A program made the translations under genes and the position numbers. Below, piece after piece: positions 7,979 to 16,473 of a stretch of 64,000 bases of DNA (position 1 is the stretch's first letter; every line of letters begins with the position of its first letter). The notes under the pieces are model-generated. The model ran no database searches, was not told the origin of the DNA, and worked only from the letters and a program-made list of their open reading frames with translations. Source of the DNA: Pseudomonadota bacterium. Lineage in GTDB: Bacteria; Pseudomonadota; Alphaproteobacteria; Acetobacterales; Acetobacteraceae. The DNA lies in assembly GCA_021805545.1 (NCBI GenBank), contig JAJZFB010000081.1:1-64000 (forward strand), given 5' to 3'.

Positions 7979-8878
7979 ATGACCCCACTACCCACCCCGC
8001 AGCAGCTCCGCTACCTCGTCACCCTGGCCGAAACCGGGCATTTTTCCCGCGCCGCCTCGGCCTGCGCCGTGTCGCAATCCACCCTCTCCGCCGGCATATT
8101 AGCGCTGGAACGTCAGCTCGACGCGCAAATTCTCGACCGCTCCGCCTCCAAGCATGCCGTTTTCACCCCTCTGGGGCTGGAACTTGTCAGCAAAGCCCGC
8201 GCCGCCCTTGCCGCCCTTACCGCCGTGGCGGAAGCCGCCGATGCCGCGCGTGCCCCCATGTCCGGCCCGCTGCGCATGGGCATAATCCCCACCGCCGGTC
8301 CATTCCTGTTGCCCAAACTCATGCCCGCCCTGCGGGACGGGTTTCCGGCGCTCAAGCTCTTCCTGCGCGAGGACCAGACGGAGCGGCTATTGGAACAGCT
8401 CGAAGACGGACATCTCGATGTTCTGGTTCTGGCCGAGCCTTGCGCCTGCGCGGGCACCGAATCCATCCCTTTAGCGCGCGACGAATTCCTGGCTGCCCTG
8501 CCGCCCGGCCATGTGCTGGCCGCGCGCGAGCGCGTCGCGGTGGCGGACCTCGCCGCCGAGCAATTCCTGTTGCTTGAAGACGGGCATTGCCTGCGCGACC
8601 AGGTGCTTTCCGTCTGCGGCGCGGTGGCCGGGCGCGAGCAACGCTTCGCCGCCACCTCGCTGCACACGCTCATTCAAATGGTGGCGGGCGGGCTTGGCGT
8701 TACATTGCTGCCCCGCCTGGCGGTGGAAGCCGGACTTGCACGCGGCACCGGCGTGGAAATCAGGCGGCTCGATGGCGCGGGCGGCTGGCGTACCCTGGCC
8801 CTGGCCTGGCGCCATGGCAGCCCCAAGGCTCCCGACTACAAAGCCCTCGGCCCCATGGTGGCGCAGGCCTGCGGTTAA
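7979..8878 (+). CDS. oxyR: Hydrogen peroxide-sensing LysR regulator OxyR
   Basis: This 299-residue LysR-type regulator has an N-terminal winged helix (QQLRYLVTLAETGHFSRAA) and a substrate-type domain. It has GHCLRDQ with Cys204 and a second Cys213 nine residues later, the same spacing as the redox pair Cys199/Cys208 of E. coli OxyR. The following ATSLHTLIQMVAGGLGVTLLP also matches OxyR. ATG 7979 is preferred to an upstream TTG (7919), which would add 20 unrelated residues. Peroxide should oxidise the cysteine pair and switch on defence genes; no catalase or peroxidase gene lies nearby, so targets must be elsewhere. A rho-independent terminator follows directly. Confidence 0.9.
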   Translation: MTPLPTPQQLRYLVTLAETGHFSRAASACAVSQSTLSAGILALERQLDAQILDRSASKHAVFTPLGLELVSKARAALAALTAVAEAADAARAPMSGPLRMGIIPTAGPFLLPKLMPALRDGFPALKLFLREDQTERLLEQLEDGHLDVLVLAEPCACAGTESIPLARDEFLAALPPGHVLAARERVAVADLAAEQFLLLEDGHCLRDQVLSVCGAVAGREQRFAATSLHTLIQMVAGGLGVTLLPRLAVEAGLARGTGVEIRRLDGAGGWRTLALAWRHGSPKAPDYKALGPMVAQACG

Positions 8879-8884
8879 AAAAAC

Positions 8885-8916
8885 CCGCCAAGAGCAGCGC
8901 TCCTGGCGGTTTTTTT
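8885..8916 (+). terminator. Rho-independent terminator of oxyR
   Basis: CCGCCAAGAGC (8885-8895) pairs with GCTCCTGGCGG (8899-8909) around a 3-base loop with one mismatch, followed by seven Ts (8910-8916). A run of As precedes the stem, so it may also act in the other direction. Confidence 0.85.
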
Positions 8917-8933
8917 GGTGGGGAAGCCGCCTT

Positions 8934-9067
8934 AGCGCGATGACTTGAGATGCGCTCGCTTTGCGAGCGATTCGAAAGTCTGAATCGCGCTCTAGTTCAT
9001 TGATTGATAGCCGGATTCAGATTTTAGAGCGGATCACAACGTGATCCGCTCTAAAATCATCCGGCTA
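8934..9067. repeat. Two-module palindromic element, copy A (full length)
   Basis: Module 1 (8934-8990) is bounded by AGCGCGAT and ATCGCGCT and contains the small hairpins CGCTCGC/GCGAGCG and GATTC/GAATC. Module 2 (9008-9067) is bounded by TAGCCGGAT and ATCCGGCTA. It contains a perfect 18-bp stem, GATTTTAGAGCGGATCAC and its complement, with loop AAC. The right end supplies the TAG stop codon of sdhB (9065-9067). Related copies lie at 14257, 27874 and 34829. Confidence 0.85.
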
Positions 9068-9847
9068 GCCCTGGCGTTCCAGCATAAGCTGCTTGATCTT
9101 GCCGATGGCCTTGGCCGGGTTCAGGCCTTTCGGGCAGGTCTGGGTGCAGTTCATGATGGTATGGCAGCGATAGAGCTTGAAGGGGTCTTCCAGCGCATCC
9201 AGGCGCTTGCCGGTGGCCTCGTCGCGGGAATCCGCAATCCAGCGATAAGCCTGCAGCAGCACGGCGGGGCCGAGATAGCGGTCGCCATTCCACCAATAGC
9301 TGGGGCAAGAGGTAGAGCAGCAGAAGCACAGAATGCACTCCCACAAACCATCCAGCTCGGCGCGCTCTTCCTTCGATTGCAGGCGCTCGGCATCGGGCGG
9401 CGGGGCCGTCTCGGCCTGCAGCCAAGGCTCGATGGAGCGGAGCTGCGCGTAAGGCTGGTTGAGGTCGGGCACCAGATCCTTCACCACCGGCATATGCGGC
9501 AGCGGGGTGATGCGCACCTCACCCTTCACCTCGCCGATGGGCTTGAGGCAGGCCAGCGTGTTGGTGCCGTCAATGTTCATCGCGCAGGAGCCGCAAATGC
9601 CCTCGCGGCAGGAGCGGCGGAAGGTGAGCGAGGCATCGATCTCGTTCTTGATCTTGACGATGGCGTCAAGCACCATCGGCCCGCATTTATCGAGATCGAC
9701 CTCATACGTGTCCATCACCGGATTTTTCCCGTCATCCGGGTTCCAGCGGTAAACCTTGAATGCCTTCACGCGCGTGGCGCCAGCGGGGGCTTTGTAGGTT
9801 TTGCCCACACCCACCTTCGAATTCGCAGGAAGCGTAAATTCAGCCAT
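9065..9847 (-). CDS. sdhB: Succinate dehydrogenase iron-sulfur subunit
   Basis: The 260-residue subunit carries electrons from SdhA flavin to quinone. The plant-type [2Fe-2S] ligands are in [15 protein letters not shown] plus a downstream Cys. The ligands for [4Fe-4S] and [3Fe-4S] are in [12 protein letters not shown] and [20 protein letters not shown] 9847 has GGAAGGAG upstream. The gene is last in sdhCDAB, 15 bases after sdhA. Its TAG stop lies in the end of a repeat element, so insertion there may have reset the C-terminus (ending MLERQG). Confidence 0.96.
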   Translation of the reverse strand: MAEFTLPANSKVGVGKTYKAPAGATRVKAFKVYRWNPDDGKNPVMDTYEVDLDKCGPMVLDAIVKIKNEIDASLTFRRSCREGICGSCAMNIDGTNTLACLKPIGEVKGEVRITPLPHMPVVKDLVPDLNQPYAQLRSIEPWLQAETAPPPDAERLQSKEERAELDGLWECILCFCCSTSCPSYWWNGDRYLGPAVLLQAYRWIADSRDEATGKRLDALEDPFKLYRCHTIMNCTQTCPKGLNPAKAIGKIKQLMLERQG

Positions 9848-9862
9848 TGTTCTGCTCCTTCC

Positions 9863-11674
9863 TTAGTACACGCGCTTCTTGGGCGGGAACACAGACACTT
9901 CATTGGTCAGTGTCTTCATCTTCACGGGGCGGTAGGTAAGGTCCACCTTCCCGTTTTCCTGCACATGGGCGACCGTGTGCTTCATCCATTCATGGTCGTC
10001 GCGCTCGGGGAAGTCGTCATGCGCCTGGGCGCCACGGCTTTCCTTGCGGGCCTCCGCTCCTACCATGGTGGCGGCGGCGTTGCCCATCAGGTTCTGCAAC
10101 TCCAGCGCTTCCATCAGGTCAGAATTCCAGATCAGCGAGCGGTCAGACACACCCATATCCTTCATGCCGCCCCACAGCTTCTCCATCTTGTCCACACCTT
10201 CGGTCAGGCTTTTGGAATTGCGGAACACGGCGGCATGGGCCTGCATGGTACGCTGCAACTGGTCGCGCAACTGCGCCACCGGCGTGCCGCCCTTGGCGTG
10301 GCGCGTGGCATCGAACCGGGCCAGCGAAGCATCGCCCGCACCGGAAGGCAGCGGCGCCTGGGTGGCGCCGGTCTTCACAATTTCGGCGGCACGGTGGGCA
10401 GCGGCACGTCCGAATACCACCAGGTCGAGCAGCGAGTTGGTGCCCAGGCGGTTGGCGCCATGCACCGACACGCAAGCGGCCTCGCCCACGGCCATCAGGC
10501 CCGGCACCACGGCATCCGGGTTTTCCGGTGTGGGGCGCAGCACTTCGGCATGGTAGTTCGTGGGGATGCCGCCCATGTTGTAATGCACGGTGGGCAGAAC
10601 CGGGATCGGCTCCTTGGTCACGTCCACACCCGCGAACACGCGCGCCGTCTCGGAAATGCCGGGCAGGCGCTCATGCAGAATATCGGCGCCGAGATGTTCG
10701 AGATGCAGCAGGATGTGGTCCTTGTGGACGCCAACGCCCCTGCCCTCGTTGATCTCGATGGTCATGGAGCGGGACACAACGTCGCGCGAGGCAAGGTCCT
10801 TCGCCGTGGGGGCGTAACGCTCCATGAAGCGCTCGCCTTCCGCATTGGTGAGGTAGCCGCCTTCGCCGCGCGCGCCCTCGGTAATGAGGCACCCGGCGGG
10901 GAAGATGCCGGTGGGGTGGAACTGCACGAATTCCATGTCCTGCACCGGCAGCCCGGCGCGGATGACCATGCCACCGCCATCGCCCGTGCAGGTATGGGCG
11001 GAGGTGCAGCTAAGATAGGCGCGGCCATAGCCGCCCGTGGCCAGCACCACCGTCTGCGCGCGGAAGCGGTGGATGGTGCCATCTTCCAGGCACCAGGCCA
11101 TCACGCCACGGCACGCGCCTTCCTGGTCCATGATGAGGTCGAGCGCGAAATATTCGACGAAGAACTCCACCTCGTGCTTCAGGCTTTGCTGGTACAGCGT
11201 GTGCAGCATGGCGTGGCCGGTGCGGTCGGCGGCAGCGCAGGCGCGCATGGCCGGCTCCTTGCCGTAATCCTTCATATGGCCGCCGAAGGGGCGCTGGTAG
11301 ATTTTGCCGTCCTCGGTACGCGAGAAGGGCATGCCGAAATGCTCCAGCTCGCGGATGGCGGGCACGGCCTCGCGGCACATATATTCGATGGCATCCTGGT
11401 CGCCCAGCCAGTCCGACCCCTTCACGGTGTCGTACATATGCCAGCGCCAGTCATCCTCGCCCATATTGCCAAGCGCGGCGGAAATGCCGCCCTGCGCCGC
11501 CACCGTGTGGCTGCGGGTGGGGAAAACCTTGGTGATGCAGGCGGTTTTGAGGCCAGCCGCGCCCATGCCGAGCGTGGTGCGCAGGCCGGAGCCGCCGGCG
11601 CCGACGACCACCACATCGTAGGTGTGGTCGATGACGTTATAGGCACCGTTGGAGAGGTTTGGGATCGCGTTCAT
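9863..11674 (-). CDS. sdhA: Succinate dehydrogenase flavoprotein subunit
   Basis: The 603-residue subunit oxidises succinate to fumarate in the TCA cycle and passes electrons to SdhB. The FAD dinucleotide motif [10 protein letters not shown] is near residues 22-31. His56 in SHTVAAQGG is the covalent flavin attachment site. The substrate region has [18 protein letters not shown] and the conserved [21 protein letters not shown]. The length is typical of the family. It lies between sdhD and sdhB on the minus strand. Confidence 0.97.
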   Translation of the reverse strand: MNAIPNLSNGAYNVIDHTYDVVVVGAGGSGLRTTLGMGAAGLKTACITKVFPTRSHTVAAQGGISAALGNMGEDDWRWHMYDTVKGSDWLGDQDAIEYMCREAVPAIRELEHFGMPFSRTEDGKIYQRPFGGHMKDYGKEPAMRACAAADRTGHAMLHTLYQQSLKHEVEFFVEYFALDLIMDQEGACRGVMAWCLEDGTIHRFRAQTVVLATGGYGRAYLSCTSAHTCTGDGGGMVIRAGLPVQDMEFVQFHPTGIFPAGCLITEGARGEGGYLTNAEGERFMERYAPTAKDLASRDVVSRSMTIEINEGRGVGVHKDHILLHLEHLGADILHERLPGISETARVFAGVDVTKEPIPVLPTVHYNMGGIPTNYHAEVLRPTPENPDAVVPGLMAVGEAACVSVHGANRLGTNSLLDLVVFGRAAAHRAAEIVKTGATQAPLPSGAGDASLARFDATRHAKGGTPVAQLRDQLQRTMQAHAAVFRNSKSLTEGVDKMEKLWGGMKDMGVSDRSLIWNSDLMEALELQNLMGNAAATMVGAEARKESRGAQAHDDFPERDDHEWMKHTVAHVQENGKVDLTYRPVKMKTLTNEVSVFPPKKRVY

Positions 11675-11689
11675 GTGCGCAGTCTTCCG

Positions 11690-12097
11690 TTACGAGAAGG
11701 CGAGTTTAAGGACGGAAATAAGGCTGGCCAGCGCCAGCAGGGCGATGGCGGCCTTGACGAGCATCAGCACGGTCAGCCGCGTTGAATCCGTCCGGATGTA
11801 ATCCTCCAGCACCACCTGCATGCCCTGGTCGAGATGCGAGAACAGGGCGGCGATGAGGGCGATGAAGAGCACGGTATTCCATGGCTCGGCCATATAGGCC
11901 GCCATGGCGGCATGGCCAGCACCCTTCAGCATCAGCACGGAGACGATGAAGTAAAGCACCAGCGGCAGCAGCGCCACGGCGGAGAGGCGCTGCACCCACC
12001 AATGGTGCGAGCCGGTTTTGGCGGCGCCAAGCCCGCGGGCACGGCCCAGCGGCGAACGGCGGATATGAATGGAGGGGGCGGGATCCTTGCTGCTCAT
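11690..12097 (-). CDS. sdhD: Succinate dehydrogenase membrane anchor subunit SdhD
   Basis: The 135-residue protein has a short basic cytoplasmic start, the HHWWVQRLSAVALLPL segment of SdhD, three membrane helices, and SHLDQGMQVVLEDYI, whose His is the usual heme b ligand region. ATG 12097 is five bases after the sdhC stop; a longer open frame upstream is only an overlap with sdhC. With SdhC it anchors the SdhAB head in the inner membrane and forms the quinone site. Confidence 0.92.
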   Translation of the reverse strand: MSSKDPAPSIHIRRSPLGRARGLGAAKTGSHHWWVQRLSAVALLPLVLYFIVSVLMLKGAGHAAMAAYMAEPWNTVLFIALIAALFSHLDQGMQVVLEDYIRTDSTRLTVLMLVKAAIALLALASLISVLKLAFS

Positions 12098-12102
12098 ATA
12101 AC

Positions 12103-12540
12103 TCACCCGATGAAGGAAGCGATGACCCAGAAGGCCACGGTAAGAATGATAGCGGCGGCGATAACCAGCGCGCCGCTGCGGTGCATGGCGGGCAGCTCGA
12201 AGCCCTTGCCCGCGTCCCAGGCCAGATGGCGGATGCCATTGCAGAAATGGTAGAACAGCGACAGGGTGAAGCAGAACAGGACGAACAACCCAACCCAGGA
12301 GGCCAGAAGCGCCTGCACCAGCGAGAAGGCCGAGTCGCCCGCTGCGGCAGCCACCAGCCAGGCGGTGAACAGCAGCGTGCCGAGGCCCAGGCCAACACCG
12401 GTAATGCGGTGTAAGATGGACGTCGCGGAGGACATCTGGAACTGGTAGGCGCTGCCAAGCATGAACGGGGAGATAGGCCGGCGGACCAGCTTCCCCTCCG
12501 TATTGCGCCCCACCATCAGGGCTTCGCGGACATCCTTCAT
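12103..12540 (-). CDS. sdhC: Succinate dehydrogenase cytochrome b556 subunit SdhC
   Basis: The 145-residue protein has the SdhC signature RPISPFMLGSAYQFQMSSAT followed by SILHRITGVGL, then three membrane helices, with the heme ligand His in FYHFCNGIRHLAWD. ATG 12540 is preceded by AAAGG at seven bases; the longer upstream frame adds residues not found in the family. It opens sdhCDAB and lies 65 bases downstream of a methyltransferase gene on the same strand. Confidence 0.93.
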   Translation of the reverse strand: MKDVREALMVGRNTEGKLVRRPISPFMLGSAYQFQMSSATSILHRITGVGLGLGTLLFTAWLVAAAAGDSAFSLVQALLASWVGLFVLFCFTLSLFYHFCNGIRHLAWDAGKGFELPAMHRSGALVIAAAIILTVAFWVIASFIG

Positions 12541-12605
12541 CGGAAACCTTTCTTCGCCGTTTGAGCAATTTTGTGCAGGTGCGTTAGTCCCAGGACCGGG
12601 GGCAG

Positions 12606-13286
12606 TCAATAATGCTGTACCAATGTGTTGTTACGTATCGGTGTAAGGCGTAGCAGCCGCACGCGGCGCGAAGCCGAATCCTCCAGCTCCAAATTGGTGG
12701 GAACTTCAATTTCATCAATGATTTCAAACCCATCTTTAGGGGAATAGCGGCGCCCCGGATCGGCCATGACAACCGGGATTTGCGCCGCGCAGGCTTGCAG
12801 CCAGGGCATGATGTGGCGCGTCATCGGCGCCTCGTAACATACGTCCCCGCACAAAATAACATCCCAGCGGCAAGGCGCGCCGACAATATCGCCCAGCAGC
12901 GGGTGGATGGTAAGGCCGTTGGCTTCCGCATTCAGGTGCATGGCCGCCACGGCCAGCGGGTCTATCTCGGCGGCCTCCACATGGGCGGCCCCGGCGCGGG
13001 CGCAGGCCAGCGCGGCAATGCCGCCGCCAGCCGCGAAATCCAGCACGGATTTGCCCCTTACCAGCTCGGGGTATCCGGCAATATAATGCGCAAGCGCCTC
13101 GCCGCCCGGCCAGGCGAATGCCCAAAAAGGTGGCGCCATGTTGCGGGCAGCCAGGAATTTCTCGGTGGCCAGCCAAAGCGGCGTGATCTCGCTGGCCAAA
13201 TATAATTTGAGCCCCGGCTGCAATACCGAGGCCCCGATTACAGTGTGCGCGCGGATAAAACCGGCCGCTTCGTCGTCCGGCAGCAG
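12606..13286 (-). CDS. Protein lysine methyltransferase of the ETF-beta type (METTL20-like)
   Basis: This class I SAM methyltransferase has PPFWAFAWPGGEALA, the SAM loop VLDFAAGGGIAALA, the acidic residue in AAEIDPLA, and DPGRRYSPKDGF, as in bacterial electron-transfer flavoprotein beta-subunit lysine methyltransferases. The first ordinary start, TTG 13223, cuts off the family's N-terminal FIRAHTVI-type segment. The frame stays open to a CTG at 13286, eight bases after AGGAG, giving 226 residues; I use that start but it needs proof. The gene follows a small membrane protein gene and precedes sdhC, consistent with a role in respiratory electron transfer. The exact target protein is inferred. 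Confidence 0.78.
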   Translation of the reverse strand: MLPDDEAAGFIRAHTVIGASVLQPGLKLYLASEITPLWLATEKFLAARNMAPPFWAFAWPGGEALAHYIAGYPELVRGKSVLDFAAGGGIAALACARAGAAHVEAAEIDPLAVAAMHLNAEANGLTIHPLLGDIVGAPCRWDVILCGDVCYEAPMTRHIMPWLQACAAQIPVVMADPGRRYSPKDGFEIIDEIEVPTNLELEDSASRRVRLLRLTPIRNNTLVQHY

Positions 13287-13298
13287 GGCTGCGGCTCC

Positions 13299-13547
13299 TC
13301 AGGCGAGCTGGCGAAACTTCTTCGGGGTACGGCCATACGGGTCATTGGCCAGCTTGTTGGTCTCGGAGAGCTCGTTAAGGAGCCGCTCTATGCCCATGCG
13401 CTCATACGACACATACGCCCAGCGTGACGCCAGAGGCCAGAAAACCAGCGAAAGCTGGAGCAAAAAGGCAACCGCGCCGGCAAACGGGCGGCCCTGCCCG
13501 AGCAGCACGAGAAAAGGGAAGATCCGGGCCATTTTCAGACTATTCAT
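13299..13547 (-). CDS. Small membrane protein, paralogue of 13851-14105
   Basis: The 82-residue protein starts MARIFPFLVLLGQGRPF (five residues in), has one strong hydrophobic helix (FLLQLSLVFWPLA), and then a charged helical tail (ERMGIERLLNELSETN). The length and GRPF segment loosely recall YqaE/Pmp3-type proteins, but I cannot confirm that. ATG 13547 has a weak AGGG nine bases upstream; an ATG at 13532 is also possible. It ends just before the probable start of the methyltransferase gene, so the two are likely cotranscribed. The upstream 13548-13850 is AT-rich and gene-free. Confidence 0.6.
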   Translation of the reverse strand: MNSLKMARIFPFLVLLGQGRPFAGAVAFLLQLSLVFWPLASRWAYVSYERMGIERLLNELSETNKLANDPYGRTPKKFRQLA

Positions 13548-13850
13548 AAGCACAACCCTAACAGCAATGTTATCTTGTTCCGTGACTAACCAGACGTCAA
13601 GAAAATTCATCGGAAAATATTATCTTGGAAAATCAGCTTCTTCAAAACCATATCCAAAACCGGCTCAAGCCCGCGAAGCGTTTTTTAAATTTAGACAAAC
13701 CCTAACCGCTTCACAAAATAGTGACCTTAGACATTCAAGTTAAGTAATTGTTTATAAAAATTTTCTTTCAAAAAGATACTTTTCTCAACATCACTAACAC
13801 GCAACTCTCGGGCGCAATGCAAAAATGACAATTTAGATATGTTATTCTAT

Positions 13851-14105
13851 CTATCCGTGAAAAACCCGCCCGGCCTGCACCTCATCTAGCAATGCCAAAT
13901 CTTGTTGCGGCGGTGTGGCATTGGCTTCAGCCAGCATATCAAGCAGCCGCTGCTTCCTCTCATCCCGTTCAGCACGCTGGGCCAAACGCACGGCCGCGGG
14001 CCATAGCACCAGGCTAACCTGCATAAACAATAACAACCAGGCAAAGCCCGTGCGCCCTTGCGCGCGAGCGCCCGCCCAGGGGCACAGGACCAAATCTGCT
14101 TGCAT
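13851..14105 (-). CDS. Small membrane protein, paralogue of 13299-13547
   Basis: The 84-residue protein has an AWLLLFMQVSLVLWPAAVR membrane segment followed by a charged tail (RKQRLLDMLAEAN). It aligns by eye with the 13299 protein over about 45 residues (QLSLVFWP/QVSLVLWP, ERLLNELSETN/QRLLDMLAEAN). ATG 14105 follows AGAGG at five bases. Function is unknown. The two paralogues are separated by an AT-rich interval (13548-13850) with no gene. Confidence 0.6.
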   Translation of the reverse strand: MQADLVLCPWAGARAQGRTGFAWLLLFMQVSLVLWPAAVRLAQRAERDERKQRLLDMLAEANATPPQQDLALLDEVQAGRVFHG

Positions 14106-14256
14106 TGCACCTCTCCGGCGGCAAAATTTTAGGTTGCCGGTTATACCAGACAAAATGAGATTTTCTGTTCAGGTACAAGCCTTAAGCGCTGCCCCGGGAA
14201 TCACGTTTGTGTGAATACAATACGCACACTGATGAATTCCTGGGCTTGAGCCTCTG

Positions 14257-14366
14257 GAGCCGGATGATTTGAGATACGCTCGCTTTGCGAGCGACTCGAA
14301 GGGCTGCATCACGCTCTACTTGATTGATTGAGAGCCGGATTCAGATTTCAGAACCAGGATACTAGA
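14257..14366. repeat. Palindromic element, copy B (degenerate right module)
   Basis: The left part keeps TTGAGATACGCTCGCTTTGC and the GCTCGC/GCGAGC hairpin. Its left end, GAGCCGGATGAT, is the reverse complement of the right end of copies A and D. The right module starts AGAGCCGGATTCAGATTTCAG but loses its partner arm. The element overlaps the stop codon of the ubiK gene (14362-14364). Confidence 0.7.
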
Positions 14367-14637
14367 GAGCGCTTGCCTCGCCTTTGCCTGCCGCGTCAGT
14401 TGCCGCCTCCAGCGCGGCCAGGCGCTGCTCCAGCGCGTCGGCCTGCATCTTGGCCCGGCGCGCCAGCTCCGCCATGGCCTCAAACTCGTCGCGCCGCACA
14501 AGGTCGAGCCGGCGCAAAGCCTCCTCGGCCCTGGCCTTGGCCATCGAGGCCATTTCCTCGCGCAACCCCGCCAGCACTGAAATGGCGCCACCGGCAACAC
14601 CGGCCAGGTCATCGAAAATTTTCGGGCGGTCAGTCAT
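14362..14637 (-). CDS. ubiK: UbiK/BMFP family accessory factor
   Basis: The 91-residue protein has an amphipathic N-terminal helix (KIFDDLAGVAGGAISVLAGL), the family core LVRRDEFEAMAELARRA, and a C-terminal coiled coil (ADALEQRLAALE). Proteins of this family (formerly YqiC) form trimers and assist ubiquinone synthesis in proteobacteria. ATG 14637 has AGAAGG eight bases upstream. It is divergent from hldD with only 46 bases between them. Confidence 0.82.
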   Translation of the reverse strand: MTDRPKIFDDLAGVAGGAISVLAGLREEMASMAKARAEEALRRLDLVRRDEFEAMAELARRAKMQADALEQRLAALEAATDAAGKGEASAL

Positions 14638-14683
14638 GGTCAGGGCCTTCTCTCTCGTGATGCAACTCCATATAACCCGGCCT

Positions 14684-15667
14684 ATGATACTGGTCACGGG
14701 TGGCGCTGGATTTATTGGCTCTAACCTTCAGGCGGCACTGGCCGCCGAGGGGCAGGAAGTGATCATTTGCGACTGGCTGGGCCAGGAAGGCACCAAATGG
14801 CGCAACCTGCTGCATCACCCGCCCTCCGCCATACTACGCCCCGAGGCGCTGGACACGTTTCTCGCCGAAGATCTCCGCCTCTCCACCATCGTGCATCTCG
14901 GCGCCATATCCGAGACCACGGCGCGCGATGGCGACCTAGTCTGGCACAGTAATGTCACGCTGAGCCAAAAATTATGGAACTGGTGCGCGCAGCGCCGCGT
15001 GCGCTTCATCTACGCCTCGTCCGCCGCAACCTATGGCGGCGGCACAAGCGGTTTCGACGATGACATGCACCTTGCCGCCCTGCATAAGCTGACCCCGCTC
15101 AACCTTTATGGCTGGAGCAAGCATGCTTTTGATCTATGGGTCGCACGCCAAGTAAATAACCAGGCCCCGGCCCCGCCAGCCTGGGCTGGCGTTAAATTCT
15201 TCAACGTTTATGGCCCTAACGAGTACCACAAGGGCAAGATGATCTCGGTGGTAAAGGTAAAATATGATGAATTGCGCGCCGGCGGCCCGGTGCGGCTGTT
15301 CAAGTCCGGCCGCGCGGATATTGCAGATGGTGAGCAGAAGCGCGACTTCATTCATGTAAAAGACGCCGTGGCGGCGCTGCAATTCCTTATCAACGCGCCG
15401 CGGGTTGGCGGCATCTATAATCTCGGCACCGGCATTGCACGCTCTTATGCCGATCTGGCCCGCGCCGTGTGCGCCGCCTGCGGCCAGCCCGCGCGGATTG
15501 AATATGTCGACATGCCAGAAGCGCTGCGCGGCCAGTATCAATCTTTTACACAAGCGCGTATGGCGCGGCTGCATAAGTTGGGTTTCAATCATCAATTCGT
15601 CACGCTTGAGCAGGGTGTCGCGGATTATATCAACAATTACCTGGACAAGGCGGACCCTTACCGATGA
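14684..15667 (+). CDS. hldD: ADP-glyceromanno-heptose 6-epimerase
   Basis: The 327-residue extended short-chain dehydrogenase starts with the NAD(P) motif VTGGAGFIGSN. It continues with IVHLGAISETT, YASSAATYG, the catalytic YGWSK, FNVYGPNEYHKGKM and KRDFIHVKDAV, all typical of HldD (RfaD). It epimerises ADP-D-glycero-mannoheptose to the L form for LPS core. ATG 14684 is chosen over an extended frame antisense to ubiK. The stop overlaps lgt (ATGA). Confidence 0.9.
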   Translation: MILVTGGAGFIGSNLQAALAAEGQEVIICDWLGQEGTKWRNLLHHPPSAILRPEALDTFLAEDLRLSTIVHLGAISETTARDGDLVWHSNVTLSQKLWNWCAQRRVRFIYASSAATYGGGTSGFDDDMHLAALHKLTPLNLYGWSKHAFDLWVARQVNNQAPAPPAWAGVKFFNVYGPNEYHKGKMISVVKVKYDELRAGGPVRLFKSGRADIADGEQKRDFIHVKDAVAALQFLINAPRVGGIYNLGTGIARSYADLARAVCAACGQPARIEYVDMPEALRGQYQSFTQARMARLHKLGFNHQFVTLEQGVADYINNYLDKADPYR

Positions 15668-16473
15668 GCCCCATCATCCTCCCCGTATTTCCGCGCGGCT
15701 TTCATATCGGCCCCGTTTTCATCCATTATTACGCCCTGGCTTACATGCTGGGGCTTCTGGCGGGCTGGCAGCTTGTCCGGCGCCTCTCGCAGCGCCTGCC
15801 CGTGGCCTCCACCATGGAGCAGGTGGACGATTTTCTCACCTGGGCGGTGCTCGGCGTTATACTGGGCGGGCGCACAGGCTATGTGCTGTTCTACCAGCCT
15901 GCCTACTATTTCCACCACCCGCTGCAAATTCCCGCCGTTTGGGATGGTGGAATGAGCTTCCATGGCGGTTTCCTCGGTGTTTCCATCGCCATTCTCTGGT
16001 TCTGTATCCGCAATAATCTGCATCCGCTGCGCTTTGCCGACCGTGTGTCCGTGGCCGTGCCGATTGGGCTGTTCCTTGGCCGTTGCGCCAATTTCATCAA
16101 TGGCGAGTTATGGGGGCGTCCCGCCCCGGCCAGCTTTCCCTTCGCCATGATCTACCCTGGCGACCCCGCGCATTTGCCGCGCTATCCATCGGAACTCATC
16201 GAGGCGTCGCTCGAAGGCATCCTGCTCTTCCTGGTCATGCTATTCGCCGCGCGCTTTCAGGCCGTGCGCGCGCGGGCAGGGTTGCTAACGGGCATTTTCA
16301 TCGCCGGTTACGGGGTGGCGCGCATCACCGGCGAATGTTTCCGTGAGCCAGACTGGTTCCTCGGCTTCCTGCCATTCGGCACCACCATGGGGCAGCTTCT
16401 TTCCATACCGATGGTCATTGCCGGAACCGGGTTGATTATATACGCAACGCGGCGGACGCCGCGTGCCAGCTGA
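15664..16473 (+). CDS. lgt: Prolipoprotein diacylglyceryl transferase
   Basis: The 269-residue inner-membrane protein has seven predicted hydrophobic segments and the Lgt motifs GGMSFHGGFLG and GRCANFINGELWGRP, plus YPSELIEA. It transfers diacylglycerol from phosphatidylglycerol to the lipobox Cys of prolipoproteins. The start overlaps hldD by four bases and the end overlaps the next gene by 11. A lipoprotein gene and lnt occur elsewhere in the window. Confidence 0.95.
   Translation: MSPIILPVFPRGFHIGPVFIHYYALAYMLGLLAGWQLVRRLSQRLPVASTMEQVDDFLTWAVLGVILGGRTGYVLFYQPAYYFHHPLQIPAVWDGGMSFHGGFLGVSIAILWFCIRNNLHPLRFADRVSVAVPIGLFLGRCANFINGELWGRPAPASFPFAMIYPGDPAHLPRYPSELIEASLEGILLFLVMLFAARFQAVRARAGLLTGIFIAGYGVARITGECFREPDWFLGFLPFGTTMGQLLSIPMVIAGTGLIIYATRRTPRAS

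Noticed and set aside
9041-11785. 914-codon open frame on the plus strand across sdhB and sdhA
   Set aside because: It is antisense to two well-supported succinate dehydrogenase genes, has the His/Gly/Ala-rich composition of a reverse-frame shadow, and shows no family motif.
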